Source of the DNA: JAJRXR01 sp041987545
Lineage (GTDB): Bacteria; Planctomycetota; Phycisphaerae; Phycisphaerales; UBA1924
Direction of reading: 5' to 3'
Assembly: GCA_041987545.1 (NCBI GenBank)
Contig: JBHIWH010000004.1
Location: 351,544 to 415,543, forward strand
Length of the DNA stretch: 64,000 bases
The first letter of the stretch is position 1. Every line of letters begins with the position of its first letter. Positions 16,122 to 24,855 of the stretch are shown here, in pieces. The position numbers and the translations under genes were made by a program. The notes under the pieces were generated by a model. The model made no database searches, was not told where the DNA came from, and saw nothing but the letters and a program-made list of their open reading frames with translations.

Positions 16122-18152
16122 TCAGCTCTCGGCCGACTCGCGGAGCTTGGCCAGGACGGCGTAGTCCTCGAGCGTGGACGTGTCCTGCGTCGTGTCTTCC
16201 TCGCCGGCCGCGATCGAGCGGAGCAGCCGCCGCATGATCTTGCCCGATCGCGTCTTGGGCAGCGCGCCGGTAAAGCGGATCTGGTCGGGCTTGGCGATGG
16301 CGCCGATCTCCTTGCCGACGTGCTCGCGGAGTTCCTTGAGGAGTTCCGGCGAGGGCTGGGCGTCGCCCCCGAGCGTGCAGAAGGCGGCGATGCCCGTGCC
16401 CTTGATCTCGTGCGGCATGCCGACGACCGCCGCCTCGACGACCGCCGGGTGGCTGACCAGCGCGCTCTCGACCTCCATCGTGCCCAGGCGGTGTCCCGAG
16501 ACGTTGATGACGTCGTCGACGCGGCCCATGATCCAGAAGTACCCGTCCGCGTCGCGTCGGGCGCCGTCGCCCGGGAAGTACATCCCGGGCAGTCGCGACC
16601 AGTACGTCTCGATGAACCGCTCGCGGTCGCCGAAGATCCCCCGGAGCATGGCCGGCCAGGGCTTGCGGATGGCGAGCAGGCCGCCGGTGTTGTTGGGGCG
16701 CTCGGCGCCGTCCTCGCCGACGATGGCCGCGTCGATCCCGAAGAAGGGCAGCGTGCACGAGCCGGGCTTGGTCGGGGTGACGCCCGGCAGGGGCGTGAGC
16801 ATGTGCCCTCCGGTCTCGGTCTGCCACCACGTGTCCACGATGGGGCAGCGCTCGCCCCCCACGACCTTGTGGTACCACATCCAGGCCTCGGGGTTGATGG
16901 GCTCGCCGACCGTGCCCAGGACCTGCAGCGAGCTCAGGTCGTGCTTGTCGGCGTGCTGGGCGCCCCACTTCATGAACGCGCGGATCGCAGTGGGCGCCGT
17001 GTAGAACTGCGTCACCTTGTGCCGCTCGACGATGTCCCAGAAGCGGTCTTCCTTGGGGAAGTTCGGGGCGCCCTCGTACATGAGCGTCGGCACGCCCGTG
17101 GGCATGATGCCGTAGATGATGTACGAGTGCCCGGTGATCCATCCGACGTCGGCGGTGCACCAGAAGAGCTGCCCGTCCTGGGCGCCGTCGCGCTTCGGCT
17201 CGTCGAGGCCGGGGATCAGGTTGAACACGTGCTTGCTCGTCAGGTACGTGTAGACCATGTACCCGCCGACGGTGTGCTGGATGCCCTTGGGCTTGCCCGT
17301 CGAGCCCGAGGTGTAGAGCAGGAAGCTCATGTGCTCGGAGTCGAGCGGCTCGCAGGGGCAGTCGTCGTCCGCGGCATCGACCAGCTCGCGGTAGTCGTGG
17401 TCGCGGCCGGGCGTGGCCGGGATGTCGTTGCCGCAGCGCTTGAGGACGATGACGTCCTTGACGACGTCGCCCTCGATCTGTTCGATGGCGGCGTCCACGT
17501 TGTCCTTGAGAGGGACGACCTTGCCCCGGCGCCAGGCGCCGTCGCAGGTGACGATAAGCCTCGAGCTGGCGTCCACGACGCGGTCGGCGATCGCCTGGGC
17601 CGAGAAGCCGCCGAAGATCACCGAGTGGGCGGCGCCGATACGGGCGCACGCGAGCACCGCGATCGCCAGCTCCGGGACCATGCCCATGTAGATGGTGACG
17701 ACGTCGCCCTTCTTCACGCCCAGCTTCTTGTAGACGTTGGCGAGCCTCGCGGTCTCGCGCTGCACCTCGGCGTACGAGAGGGTCCGAGTCTCGGGGACGC
17801 CCCCGGGCATCGGCTCGCCCTCCCAGACGATGGCCGCGTGGTCACCCCGGCCCTCCTGGACGTGCCGATCGACGCAGTTGAAGCAGAGGTTGGTCTTGGC
17901 GCCGACGAACCACCTGGCGTCCGGCGCCTTCCACTCCAGGACGGTCCGCCACGGCTCGAACCAGTGCAGCTCGCTGGCGACCTCGCCCCAGAAGCCCTCG
18001 GGGTCCTCGACCGACCGGGCGTGCATCGCCTTGTACTCGTCCATCGAGGAGACGAGCCAGCGGGGGGCGCCGACCCTCGCGGCGGGCGGGGGCGGGAAGA
18101 CGCGGTCTTCGTGAAGGACGGAATCGATGCCGCTGTCGGCGTGCTCGCTCAT
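16122..18152 (-). CDS. acs: Acetyl-CoA synthetase (AMP-forming)
   Basis: 676 residues from ATG 18152, which has a GGGAGG ribosome site; a start 60 bases upstream adds unrelated sequence. It activates acetate to acetyl-AMP and then acetyl-CoA. Motifs are the P-loop YTSGSTGKPKG, the adenylate-binding DTWWQTETGG, the hinge region GRVDDVINVSGHRLGT and the C-terminal PKTRSGKIMRR containing the lysine that is acetylated in many Acs enzymes. N-terminal WFVGAKTNLCFNCVDRH is typical of Acs rather than other acyl-CoA synthetases. It lies 73 bases downstream of the sodium:solute symporter on the same strand, linking uptake and activation of acetate. Confidence 0.97.
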   Translation of the reverse strand: MSEHADSGIDSVLHEDRVFPPPPAARVGAPRWLVSSMDEYKAMHARSVEDPEGFWGEVASELHWFEPWRTVLEWKAPDARWFVGAKTNLCFNCVDRHVQEGRGDHAAIVWEGEPMPGGVPETRTLSYAEVQRETARLANVYKKLGVKKGDVVTIYMGMVPELAIAVLACARIGAAHSVIFGGFSAQAIADRVVDASSRLIVTCDGAWRRGKVVPLKDNVDAAIEQIEGDVVKDVIVLKRCGNDIPATPGRDHDYRELVDAADDDCPCEPLDSEHMSFLLYTSGSTGKPKGIQHTVGGYMVYTYLTSKHVFNLIPGLDEPKRDGAQDGQLFWCTADVGWITGHSYIIYGIMPTGVPTLMYEGAPNFPKEDRFWDIVERHKVTQFYTAPTAIRAFMKWGAQHADKHDLSSLQVLGTVGEPINPEAWMWYHKVVGGERCPIVDTWWQTETGGHMLTPLPGVTPTKPGSCTLPFFGIDAAIVGEDGAERPNNTGGLLAIRKPWPAMLRGIFGDRERFIETYWSRLPGMYFPGDGARRDADGYFWIMGRVDDVINVSGHRLGTMEVESALVSHPAVVEAAVVGMPHEIKGTGIAAFCTLGGDAQPSPELLKELREHVGKEIGAIAKPDQIRFTGALPKTRSGKIMRRLLRSIAAGEEDTTQDTSTLEDYAVLAKLRESAES

Positions 18153-18225
18153 CTGTCGCGCCTCCCAAGTCGTGCCGGGAGGGCAGCATAGCGGGCGACC
18201 GGCCGCGTCCACGAGCGCGGCGGGC

Positions 18226-20118
18226 TCACTCGGGCGGGGGGACCTGCATCTCGTGGGCCTCGCCGGCGCCTCGGGGCACGCGCACGTCCTCGACCAGACG
18301 CCGGATGTGCTCGGGCGGGGGCGGGAAGCAGAGCCCGACGCCGATCGCGACGACGAAGTTCACGAGCATGCCGACGGTCCCGATCCCCTCGGGCGAGATG
18401 CCCAGCCAGTACTCGCTCGGCGTCCCTCCCAGGGCCTTGAAGTACACGATGTACGCCAGCGTGAACCCGAGCCCGGCGACCATCCCCGCGATCGCGCCCT
18501 GGCGGTTGAGCCGCTTGGTGAAGATCCCGAGCACGATGACAGGGAAGAAGCTCGAGGCGGCCATGCCGAAGGCCAGGGCGACGACCTCGGCGACGAACCC
18601 GGGCGGGTAGATGCCAAGCAGCGCCGCGCACACGACGCCGAACGCCGCCGCGATCCGCGCGGCCCACAGCTCCTTCTTCTCGGAGATCTCCGGCGCGATC
18701 ACGCGCTTGAGCAGGTCGTGGCTCACCGCCGTCGAGATCACCAGCAGCAGCCCCGCGGCCGTCGAGAGCGCCGCCGCCAGCCCGCCCGCGGCGACCAGCG
18801 CGATCACCCAGTTGGGCAGCCCCGCGATCTCGGGGTTGGCCAGGACCATGATGTCCCGGTCCACGTACAGCTCGTTGGCGTTGTCGGTGGGCGTGACGCC
18901 GCCGCTCCCATCGTCGATCTGGAGCAGGCGCTGGCCGTGCTCGCCCCTGGCCGGCTCGCCCGAGTCGTCCGCGAGGAACACGGGCTTGTTCTTGGCGGTG
19001 CTCGTGAACGCCCGGCCGTCGGTGAAGTCGATCCGGCCGTCGCCGTCCTTGTCGATCCACGCGATCAGGCCCGTGTTCTCCCACGTCTTGAACCACTCGG
19101 GGACGGGGTCCCCGCCCTCGGGGGCGGCGTCGGCGTCGTAGTACGCGCCCGGCACCGAGTCGAGCAGGTTCGTCCGCGCGAAGGCGCCGACGGCGGGCGC
19201 GGTCGTGTACAGGATCGCGATGAACAGCAACGCCCAGAACGCGCTGGCCCGGGCGCCCTTGACGCTGGGAACCGTGTAGAACCGGACGATGACGTGGGGC
19301 AGGCCCGCGGTGCCGGCCATCAGGGCGAGCGTGACGGCCAGCATGTCCAGGCGGGCGGGCCAGCCCGCGGGCGCCGCCGTGTACGACGCGAAGCCCAGCT
19401 CCTCGTTGAGCCCGTCCAGCTTCTCGAGCAGCGACACGCTCTGCCCCGCCGCCAGCTGCTCGCCGACCGTCCCGCCCAGGTCGGACACGAAGCCGACCTG
19501 CGGGACAACGTTGCCGGTGAGCATGAGGGAGATGTAGATCGCGGGCACCGTGAACGCGAAGATCAGCACGCAGTACTGGGCGACCTGCGTGTACGTGATG
19601 CCCTTCATCCCGCCCAGGACGGCGTAGAAGAACACGATCCCCGTCCCGATGATCACGCCCAGCGTGATGTCCACCTCCAGGAATCTGCTGAACACGACGC
19701 CCACGCCCCGCATCTGCCCCGAGACGTACGTGAAGCTCACGAAGATCGCGCACACGACGGCGACGACGCGGGCCACCTGCGAGTCGTACCGGTCGCCCAC
19801 GAAGTCGGGGACCGTGAACTTGCCGAACTTGCGCAGGTACGGGGCCAGCAGCAGCGCGAGCAGGACGTACCCGCCCGTCCACCCCATCAGGTACTTGGCG
19901 CCGACATATCCGGAGAAGGCGATGAGGCCCGCCATGGATATGAAGGAGGCGGCGGACATCCAGTCGGCGGCGGTCGCCATGCCGTTGGCCACCGGGTGCA
20001 CGCCCTTGCCCGCGACGTAGAACTCACCGGTCGAGCCGGCGCGGGAGATGATCGCGATCCCGATGTAGAGGGCGAAGGTGAGGCCGACGATGACGAAGGT
20101 CCAGGCCTGGACGTCCAT
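18226..20118 (-). CDS. Sodium:solute symporter (acetate permease-like, VC_2705 type)
   Basis: 630 residues, start ATG 20118, six bases after the small-subunit stop. It is an SSS-family transporter with about 13 helices; SSS landmarks include GEFYVAGKGV (31-40), ADWMSAASFISMAGL and GGYVLLALLLAPYLRKFG. The sequence LPHVIVRFYTVPSVKGAR and the block around ALVAAGGLAAALSTAAGLLL match the cation/acetate branch. A hydrophilic insert (about 320-410) between helices contains a perfect EF-hand-type loop DKDGDGRIDFTD (356-367), a recurring feature of this branch as I recall it. Downstream acs and the upstream DUF4212 partner argue for acetate or another short monocarboxylate as substrate. The family assignment is secure; the substrate is inferred. 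Confidence 0.92.
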   Translation of the reverse strand: MDVQAWTFVIVGLTFALYIGIAIISRAGSTGEFYVAGKGVHPVANGMATAADWMSAASFISMAGLIAFSGYVGAKYLMGWTGGYVLLALLLAPYLRKFGKFTVPDFVGDRYDSQVARVVAVVCAIFVSFTYVSGQMRGVGVVFSRFLEVDITLGVIIGTGIVFFYAVLGGMKGITYTQVAQYCVLIFAFTVPAIYISLMLTGNVVPQVGFVSDLGGTVGEQLAAGQSVSLLEKLDGLNEELGFASYTAAPAGWPARLDMLAVTLALMAGTAGLPHVIVRFYTVPSVKGARASAFWALLFIAILYTTAPAVGAFARTNLLDSVPGAYYDADAAPEGGDPVPEWFKTWENTGLIAWIDKDGDGRIDFTDGRAFTSTAKNKPVFLADDSGEPARGEHGQRLLQIDDGSGGVTPTDNANELYVDRDIMVLANPEIAGLPNWVIALVAAGGLAAALSTAAGLLLVISTAVSHDLLKRVIAPEISEKKELWAARIAAAFGVVCAALLGIYPPGFVAEVVALAFGMAASSFFPVIVLGIFTKRLNRQGAIAGMVAGLGFTLAYIVYFKALGGTPSEYWLGISPEGIGTVGMLVNFVVAIGVGLCFPPPPEHIRRLVEDVRVPRGAGEAHEMQVPPPE

Positions 20119-20124
20119 CGGGGG

Positions 20125-20400
20125 CTATTCCTCGTCCACGCCGAACCGCCTGTCGAGGCGGCGCATCGCCAGGACGTAGACGAGGATGAGGACGACGAAG
20201 ACGTAGATCGCGCCCTGCTGGGCGACCCAGAACCCGAGCGGGGCACCGCCGATCCGGAACTGGTTGAGCCAGTCGACGGCCAGGATGCCCAGGCCCAGGG
20301 AGACCGCCGCCCAGACCAGGAGCAGCACCCCCACGATCGCGAGGTTGGCGAGCCAGTACCGCCGCCGACTCGCCGAGTCCGGATCCGCGTTCTCAGGCAC
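20125..20400 (-). CDS. DUF4212 small subunit of sodium:solute symporter
   Basis: 91 residues from a GTG at 20400 (VPENADPDSASRRRYW). The open frame extends upstream only through the divergent regulatory region and the antisense of the regulator. It has two membrane helices, about 21-43 (LANLAIVGVLLLVWAAVSLG) and 57-78 (WVAQQGAIYVFVVLILVYVL), flanking the family-typical LNQFRIGGAPLGFW. Such proteins are known as putative small subunits encoded directly before VC_2705-type symporters, exactly as here (six-base gap). A hairpin with a GAAA loop covers its ribosome site. Confidence 0.88.
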   Translation of the reverse strand: MPENADPDSASRRRYWLANLAIVGVLLLVWAAVSLGLGILAVDWLNQFRIGGAPLGFWVAQQGAIYVFVVLILVYVLAMRRLDRRFGVDEE

Positions 20401-20405
20401 GAGAA

Positions 20406-20419
20406 GCCCCTTTCGGGGC
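20406..20419 (-). promoter_or_regulatory. GAAA-tetraloop hairpin over the ribosome site of the DUF4212 gene
   Basis: On the minus strand GCCCC-GAAA-GGGGC forms a 5-bp all-GC stem closed by a GNRA tetraloop, ending five bases before the GTG start. Its 3' arm GGGG is the only Shine-Dalgarno-like sequence, so folding would hide it. Regulation by this structure is an inference. Confidence 0.4.
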
Positions 20420-20467
20420 GGAGCGTACCAGGCTGGGGGCCCGGCAGTGCATTTTGTGCGTTCTGTC

Positions 20468-20496
20468 TTGACAAATCTATTTGTCGGCTTGATACT
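20468..20496 (+). promoter_or_regulatory. Sigma70-type promoter overlapped by a 16-bp palindromic operator
   Basis: TTGACA at 20468-20473, a 17-base spacer and GATACT at 20491-20496 give a near-consensus promoter, rare in DNA this G+C-rich. The predicted transcription start falls at about 20503, the A of the regulator's ATG, so the message would be leaderless; no ribosome site is present, which agrees. A perfect palindrome, GACAAAT-CT-ATTTGTC (20470-20485), covers the -35 element and half the spacer. It is a natural autorepression site for the ArsR-like protein encoded next. The same element could also control the divergent symporter operon. Confidence 0.65.
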
Positions 20497-20502
20497 CCCG
20501 GC

Positions 20503-21156
20503 ATGGCAGCGGCAGCCGCGAGTCTGGATCGGGTCGAGGTCCTCCGGGAGCCCGGGGCCGCCGCCGCCCTGCTCGACCCGGTCCGCCTCCGCCTGGTCGA
20601 GGCGCTGGGCGAGGAGGGGGACTCGGCGACCGGCGTCGCCAGGCGCCTCGGCCTGCCCCGTCAGAAGGTGAACTACCACCTGCGTGAGCTCGAGAAGCTG
20701 GGCCTGGTCGGCCTCGTCGAGGAACGCCGCAAGGGCAACTGCGTGGAGCGGATCGTCAGGGCCCGCGCGACGACGTATGCGATGGACCCCTCGATGCTGG
20801 GCGCCCTCACGCCCGACCCGGCCCGCGAGCCGGACCGGCGCAGCGCCGCGCACATGATCGCGGTCGCCGCCCGGACGGTGCGTGAGCTGGGAGAGCTGCT
20901 CAGGCGGGCGGCCAAGGCCAGAATGAAGATCTCGACCCTCACGATCGACGCCGAGGTGCGCTTCGCCAGCGCGGGCCAGCAGTCCGACTTCGGCGAGGAG
21001 ATGGCGCAATCGCTCGCCCAGCTCGTGAGCAAGTACCACGACGACGGCGCCCCCGGCGGGCGCACGTTCCGAGTCGTCGCCTGCACGTACCAGGCGATCA
21101 CCAAGCCAGAGGACGAAGGGCCGGGCGACGGATGTGCCCAAGGAGACGACCGATGA
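20503..21156 (+). CDS. ArsR-type winged-helix transcriptional regulator
   Basis: 217 residues from ATG 20503. The first ~90 residues are an ArsR/helix-turn-helix domain (LLDPVRLRLVEALGE, then VARRLGLPRQKVNYHLREL as the recognition region, then a wing ERRKGNCVERI). The C-terminal ~120 residues are a long helical and mixed domain without recognisable ligand motifs, and no ArsR cysteine metal site is apparent. Its stop overlaps the start of the SRPBCC gene (ATGA), a pairing common for ArsR-AHSA1 couples. It is divergent from the acetate uptake operon. Its own promoter is overlapped by a palindrome, suggesting autoregulation. Confidence 0.88.
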   Translation: MAAAAASLDRVEVLREPGAAAALLDPVRLRLVEALGEEGDSATGVARRLGLPRQKVNYHLRELEKLGLVGLVEERRKGNCVERIVRARATTYAMDPSMLGALTPDPAREPDRRSAAHMIAVAARTVRELGELLRRAAKARMKISTLTIDAEVRFASAGQQSDFGEEMAQSLAQLVSKYHDDGAPGGRTFRVVACTYQAITKPEDEGPGDGCAQGDDR

Positions 21157-21986
21157 CAGACACCGCAGGCACGAAAAAGCCCGGGGGCGCCCGCTCGCTC
21201 ACATCGACCATCGACCTCAACGCCCCGCCCGAGAAGGTGTGGGAGATGCTCGCCACGGGCGAGGGCATGAGCCGCTGGTTCCCGATCGACTGCAAGGTCA
21301 CGCCCGGCGAGGGCGGGGAGATGTGGTTCAGCTGGGGCGAGGGCGTCATGGAGGGCACGTCCAAGATCGTCTCGTGGGACCCGCCCCACCGGCTCGTCAC
21401 CGAGTGGGGCCAGATGCGCGACGAGTTCACGATCGAGGCCAGGGGCGGCGTAACCACGCTGACGGTGGTCTCCAGCGGGTTCGGCGAGGGCGCGGAGTGG
21501 GACGAGATGCTCGACTCCGTTTCATCGGGCTGGAAGTTCGAGCTGGGCGGGCTCAAGCACGCGATCGAGTCCCACCCGGGCGAGGACAGGGACGTCGTGC
21601 GGGCGGTGCGCCGGTGCGAGCCGGACAAGGACGCGGTGCGGGCGGCCGTGCTCGATCACGCGCTCGCGCCCGAGACCGATCTGCGGGCGCTGAACGTCGG
21701 CGACGAGTTCGAGCTGGAGCTGGACGGCATGGGGCGCGTGCCCGTGCGTGCCGCGGTCTCCAGCGCGCCCAGGGACATGGGCCTCGTCGCGCCGTCGCTC
21801 AACGACGCGTACATCCGCGTCATGATCGAGCCGCCCTGCGGCGGGTCGGACAAGCCGGCGCTCGACGTGACGTTCTGGGCCTCGACCTACGGCCTGGACG
21901 CGGCGACGCGCGAGAAGCTGGGCCGGGCCATGGCCACAACCCTCGACCGCGTGCTGGCGGGCAAGGGCGAGGTCGTCGAATTCTGA
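21153..21986 (+). CDS. SRPBCC/AHSA1-family protein
   Basis: 277 residues, translationally coupled to the regulator through ATGA, with AGGAGA upstream. The N-terminal half (about 15-150) is an AHSA1-like START-fold domain: STIDLNAPPEKVWEMLATGEGMSRWF, split as TIDLNAPPEKVWEML and GEGMSRWFPID, then DPPHRLVTEWG and a terminal helix WDEMLDSVSSGWKFELGGLK. The second half (about 160-277) is another alpha/beta segment of similar size, possibly a divergent second SRPBCC domain. Such partners of ArsR regulators are thought to bind hydrophobic ligands. The ligand is unknown. Confidence 0.82.
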   Translation: MTDTAGTKKPGGARSLTSTIDLNAPPEKVWEMLATGEGMSRWFPIDCKVTPGEGGEMWFSWGEGVMEGTSKIVSWDPPHRLVTEWGQMRDEFTIEARGGVTTLTVVSSGFGEGAEWDEMLDSVSSGWKFELGGLKHAIESHPGEDRDVVRAVRRCEPDKDAVRAAVLDHALAPETDLRALNVGDEFELELDGMGRVPVRAAVSSAPRDMGLVAPSLNDAYIRVMIEPPCGGSDKPALDVTFWASTYGLDAATREKLGRAMATTLDRVLAGKGEVVEF

Positions 21987-22005
21987 GAACGAACGGGGCT
22001 GGGGA

Positions 22006-24033
22006 CTAGCTGGCGGCCTCGGTCACGCGCAGGATCTCCTGCACCGTGGTCATCCCGTCGGCGACCTTCTTCATCCCGTCCTGGCGGAGCGAGGACATGC
22101 CACGCTCCAGGCACAGCCGCCGGAACTCGGCGACGTTCGGGTTCCGCGCGATGATGTCGCGGAGCTGGTCGTCGATCGTCAGCATCTCGTACAGGCCCAC
22201 GCGCCCGGCGTACCCGGTCGAGCGGCACTTGTCGCACCCCTTGGGGACCCAGATCTGCTGCGCGTCCATGCCCTGGATCTCGAGGAACTCGGCCATCTCC
22301 TCGCTCGGGGCTTCCTGCTGCGCGCAGTTCTTGCACAGGCGGCGGACGAGCCGCTGGGCGAGCACGCCGTTGATCGCGGCGCCGACCAGGAACGGCTCGA
22401 GCCCGATGTTGACCAGCCGCGTGATCGAGCTGGGCGCGTCGTTGGTGTGCAGCGTCGAGAGCACGAGGTGGCCCGTGAGGGCGGCCTGGACGGCGATGTG
22501 CGCCGTCTCGTGGTCGCGGATCTCGCCCACCATGATCACGTCCGGGTCCTGACGCAGCAGCGCCCGCAGCGCCTTGGAGAAGGTCATCCCGATCTTCTCG
22601 TGCGTCTGGGTCTGCGTGATGCCCTCGATGTGGTACTCGACCGGGTCCTCGACGGTGGAGATGTTGAGTTTGTTGCGGTCGAGCTGGCGGAGCGAGGCGT
22701 AGAGGGTGGTCGTCTTACCCGAGCCGGTGGGGCCCGTGACCAGGACGATGCCGTGCGGCGCCTTGACCTGGTTCTTCCAGGTCTCGAGCGAGCCGGGGTC
22801 GAAGCCCAGGTCCTCGAGGTCCACCTGGATGGACCGGGTGTCGAGGATACGCATGACGATCTTCTCGCCGTAGCCGGCGGGGAGCGTGGACAGACGCAGG
22901 TCGAGCTTTCGCCCGCCGACGGTGCAGCGGATGCGCCCGTCCTGGGGGATGCGCCGCTCGGAGATGTCCAGGTTCGCCATGATCTTCAGGCGTGAGACGA
23001 TGGCGCTGGACATGGCCGCGGGCGGGTTCATCATCTCGAAGAGCACGCCGTCGATCCGGAAGCGGACCTTGATTTTCTTCTCGGCGGGCTCGACGTGGAT
23101 GTCCGACGCGCCCTCCTTGACGGCGGTCTGGATGATGTAGTTGACGTACCGGATGACGGGCGACTCGCCCGCCTGCTGCTCGAGGTCGACCGCGTCGGCC
23201 TCGCCCGTGGCGCGGTCGATCTCGACGTCGGCCTCGTCCACGCCCTCGAGGATCTCGGAGAGGTCCACGTCCTCGCTGAGGCCCTCGCCCACCAGCTCGA
23301 GCGAGGCGTTGACGTCCCCGTGCGTGATGAGCACGAGCTTGACGCCCGGCACGCCCAGGCGCGACTTGATCTCGTCGAGCAGGAAGACGTCGTCGGGGTT
23401 GGTCGCGCCGACGACGAGGCGGCGGCCCTCGGCCCGCAGGGGGATGACCGCCCTCCGCTTGCAGAAGTCGGCGCCCAGGCGCTGCAGGAACGTGCCGTCG
23501 AACCCGCCCTCCAGGCCCTTCTCCAGGTCGATCCGTTCGAACGGGACACCGGCCTGCTCCGCGACGACCTCCTGCACGCGGGCCTCGTCCAGGCCCTGGT
23601 CGATGAGGATGTCCGACAGCCGGGCGCCCGGCGACTGGCGGAGGACCTGGCGGGCCGCGGTGATCTGCTCGGGCGAGCAGACGCCCCGCTCGATGAGCAG
23701 CTGCCCCAGCTCGTTCTCGTCCGCGCCCTGGTCCTCGGGCGAGTAGATGTCGGCCAGGGGCTGGCCGACCTTGGCGCGGGTGATGGCCTTGGGCTTGCCC
23801 CGGACCGCGGGGTCGCGGTCGATCGAGTCGCCCTCCTCGTCGCCGTACCGGCGCTGGCCGGAGGGCATCGGGGGGAGCGGGCTGAACGACGACGGGGACT
23901 TGTCGATCGTGTGGGGCTTGGGGGCGTCGGGGTCGGGGGTGCTGGCCTTGCGGCGGGGCGGACGCGCCGGGGCGCCGTCCTGGTCGTCCAGCCCCAGCTC
24001 GCTCAGGATGTCGTCGATGTTGTGGTTCGGCAC
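22006..24033 (-). CDS. Type II secretion/type IV pilus assembly ATPase (GspE/PilB)
   Basis: 675 residues from GTG 24033. The ~105-residue N-terminal extension is Pro/Asp-rich and likely disordered. A GspE N-terminal (MshEN-like) domain follows (about 106-250: LGQLLIERGVCSPEQ...). The motor core has SDIHVEP, Walker A GPTGSGKT (434-441), the Asp box TVEDPVEY, Walker B LRQDPDVIMVGEIRD (494-507) and the His box LSTLHTNDA. Two CxxC pairs, LCKNC and CDKC, form the zinc-binding C-module. It powers assembly of pilin-like subunits at the inner membrane and is the last gene of the pilMNO cluster. PilB versus GspE cannot be decided from this alone. Confidence 0.95.
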   Translation of the reverse strand: MPNHNIDDILSELGLDDQDGAPARPPRRKASTPDPDAPKPHTIDKSPSSFSPLPPMPSGQRRYGDEEGDSIDRDPAVRGKPKAITRAKVGQPLADIYSPEDQGADENELGQLLIERGVCSPEQITAARQVLRQSPGARLSDILIDQGLDEARVQEVVAEQAGVPFERIDLEKGLEGGFDGTFLQRLGADFCKRRAVIPLRAEGRRLVVGATNPDDVFLLDEIKSRLGVPGVKLVLITHGDVNASLELVGEGLSEDVDLSEILEGVDEADVEIDRATGEADAVDLEQQAGESPVIRYVNYIIQTAVKEGASDIHVEPAEKKIKVRFRIDGVLFEMMNPPAAMSSAIVSRLKIMANLDISERRIPQDGRIRCTVGGRKLDLRLSTLPAGYGEKIVMRILDTRSIQVDLEDLGFDPGSLETWKNQVKAPHGIVLVTGPTGSGKTTTLYASLRQLDRNKLNISTVEDPVEYHIEGITQTQTHEKIGMTFSKALRALLRQDPDVIMVGEIRDHETAHIAVQAALTGHLVLSTLHTNDAPSSITRLVNIGLEPFLVGAAINGVLAQRLVRRLCKNCAQQEAPSEEMAEFLEIQGMDAQQIWVPKGCDKCRSTGYAGRVGLYEMLTIDDQLRDIIARNPNVAEFRRLCLERGMSSLRQDGMKKVADGMTTVQEILRVTEAAS

Positions 24034-24084
24034 GTCAACCCCTCTGCCCCATGTCCCGAGAACGACCCGCCCGACGAGCCCCGA

Positions 24085-24855
24085 TCAGTCGGGCGTGACC
24101 TCGCGGGCCTCGCGTCCGATCTGGAGCACGAAGAAGCGGCCGTCGACGGTCAGGATCACCCCACGCCCCTCGATCCGCGCGACCTCGAACATCTCGCCGA
24201 TGGTGTCGCCCTCGCTGTAGGTCTCGCCGCTGATGCGGGCGACGGGGCTCGTGCCCCCGAGCACGCCCTGCAGGGCCAGGTGCTTGAGCTGCGAAGCGAT
24301 CTCGGCGTCGCGGGCGGCGGCGGCCTCGCGGGCCAGCTCGGCGTCGCGGGCGCGCTGCCGCTCCTGCTCACGCAGGTACGCCAGCGAGGGGTCCTCGCCC
24401 GGCTCGGGCTCGGCCTCGGCGCGGAGCTCGAACTGGAACGGCGAGCCGTGCAGCTGATCGATCGGGACCTGCATCGGGCGACCGGAGCGCTCCAAGTCCT
24501 CCATGACCTTGGTGAACTTGCGGTTGAGCTCGACGTCCTCGGCCTGGGGCTCGAAGTTCAGGTTGAACAGCTCGCCCGCCTTGGCCGCCGACACCGCCAG
24601 CTGGCGCATGCCGAAGATCGCGCCCGCGCCCATGACGAGCACGACGGCGATGAACATGGTCTGCCCGCGGTACGGGCTGGCCTTCTTGGCGAACAGATCG
24701 GGGGCGCCCTCCTCGCCATCGTCCTTGTCCAGCCCGAGCAGGTTCGGGTTGAACGAGGAGGGCGTGGTCGCGAGCTCGCCGCCCGGCTCGCCGAGATCCA
24801 TGTTGACCTTGGCGTCGCCCTCGGGCAGGGCGTGTGCGTCGTCCTTGTGGCTCAC
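24085..24855 (-). CDS. GspC/PilP-like inner-membrane protein of the pilus/secretion operon
   Basis: 256 residues from a GTG at 24855 that overlaps the pilO stop (GTGA). A ~65-residue acidic cytoplasmic N-terminus is followed by one membrane helix (about 67-83, TMFIAVVLVMGAGAIFG) and a linker with a charged Arg/Ala helix (about 155-185). The C-terminal HR-like domain (about 190-250) has LQGVLGGTSPVARISG, YSEGDTI and RGVILTVDGRFFVLQIG. This last pattern is shared by PilP and GspC. PilP is normally a lipoprotein, whereas the anchored N-in topology seen here is that of GspC. The position after pilO is where pilP normally lies. It is assigned to the machine by context. Confidence 0.68.
   Translation of the reverse strand: MSHKDDAHALPEGDAKVNMDLGEPGGELATTPSSFNPNLLGLDKDDGEEGAPDLFAKKASPYRGQTMFIAVVLVMGAGAIFGMRQLAVSAAKAGELFNLNFEPQAEDVELNRKFTKVMEDLERSGRPMQVPIDQLHGSPFQFELRAEAEPEPGEDPSLAYLREQERQRARDAELAREAAAARDAEIASQLKHLALQGVLGGTSPVARISGETYSEGDTIGEMFEVARIEGRGVILTVDGRFFVLQIGREAREVTPD

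Noticed and set aside
19015..19060. EF-hand loop DKDGDGRIDFTD inside the symporter as a novel calcium-gated transporter
   Set aside because: I recall similar acidic loops in other VC_2705-type symporters, so it is likely a family trait rather than a novelty; kept only as a note in the gene entry.
18127..20502. Very long open frame on the + strand leading into the ArsR-like regulator
   Set aside because: It is antisense to the symporter and acs, is Arg/Asp/His-rich without any recognisable domain, and the regulator has its own promoter and start at 20503. High G+C removes stop codons from antisense frames.
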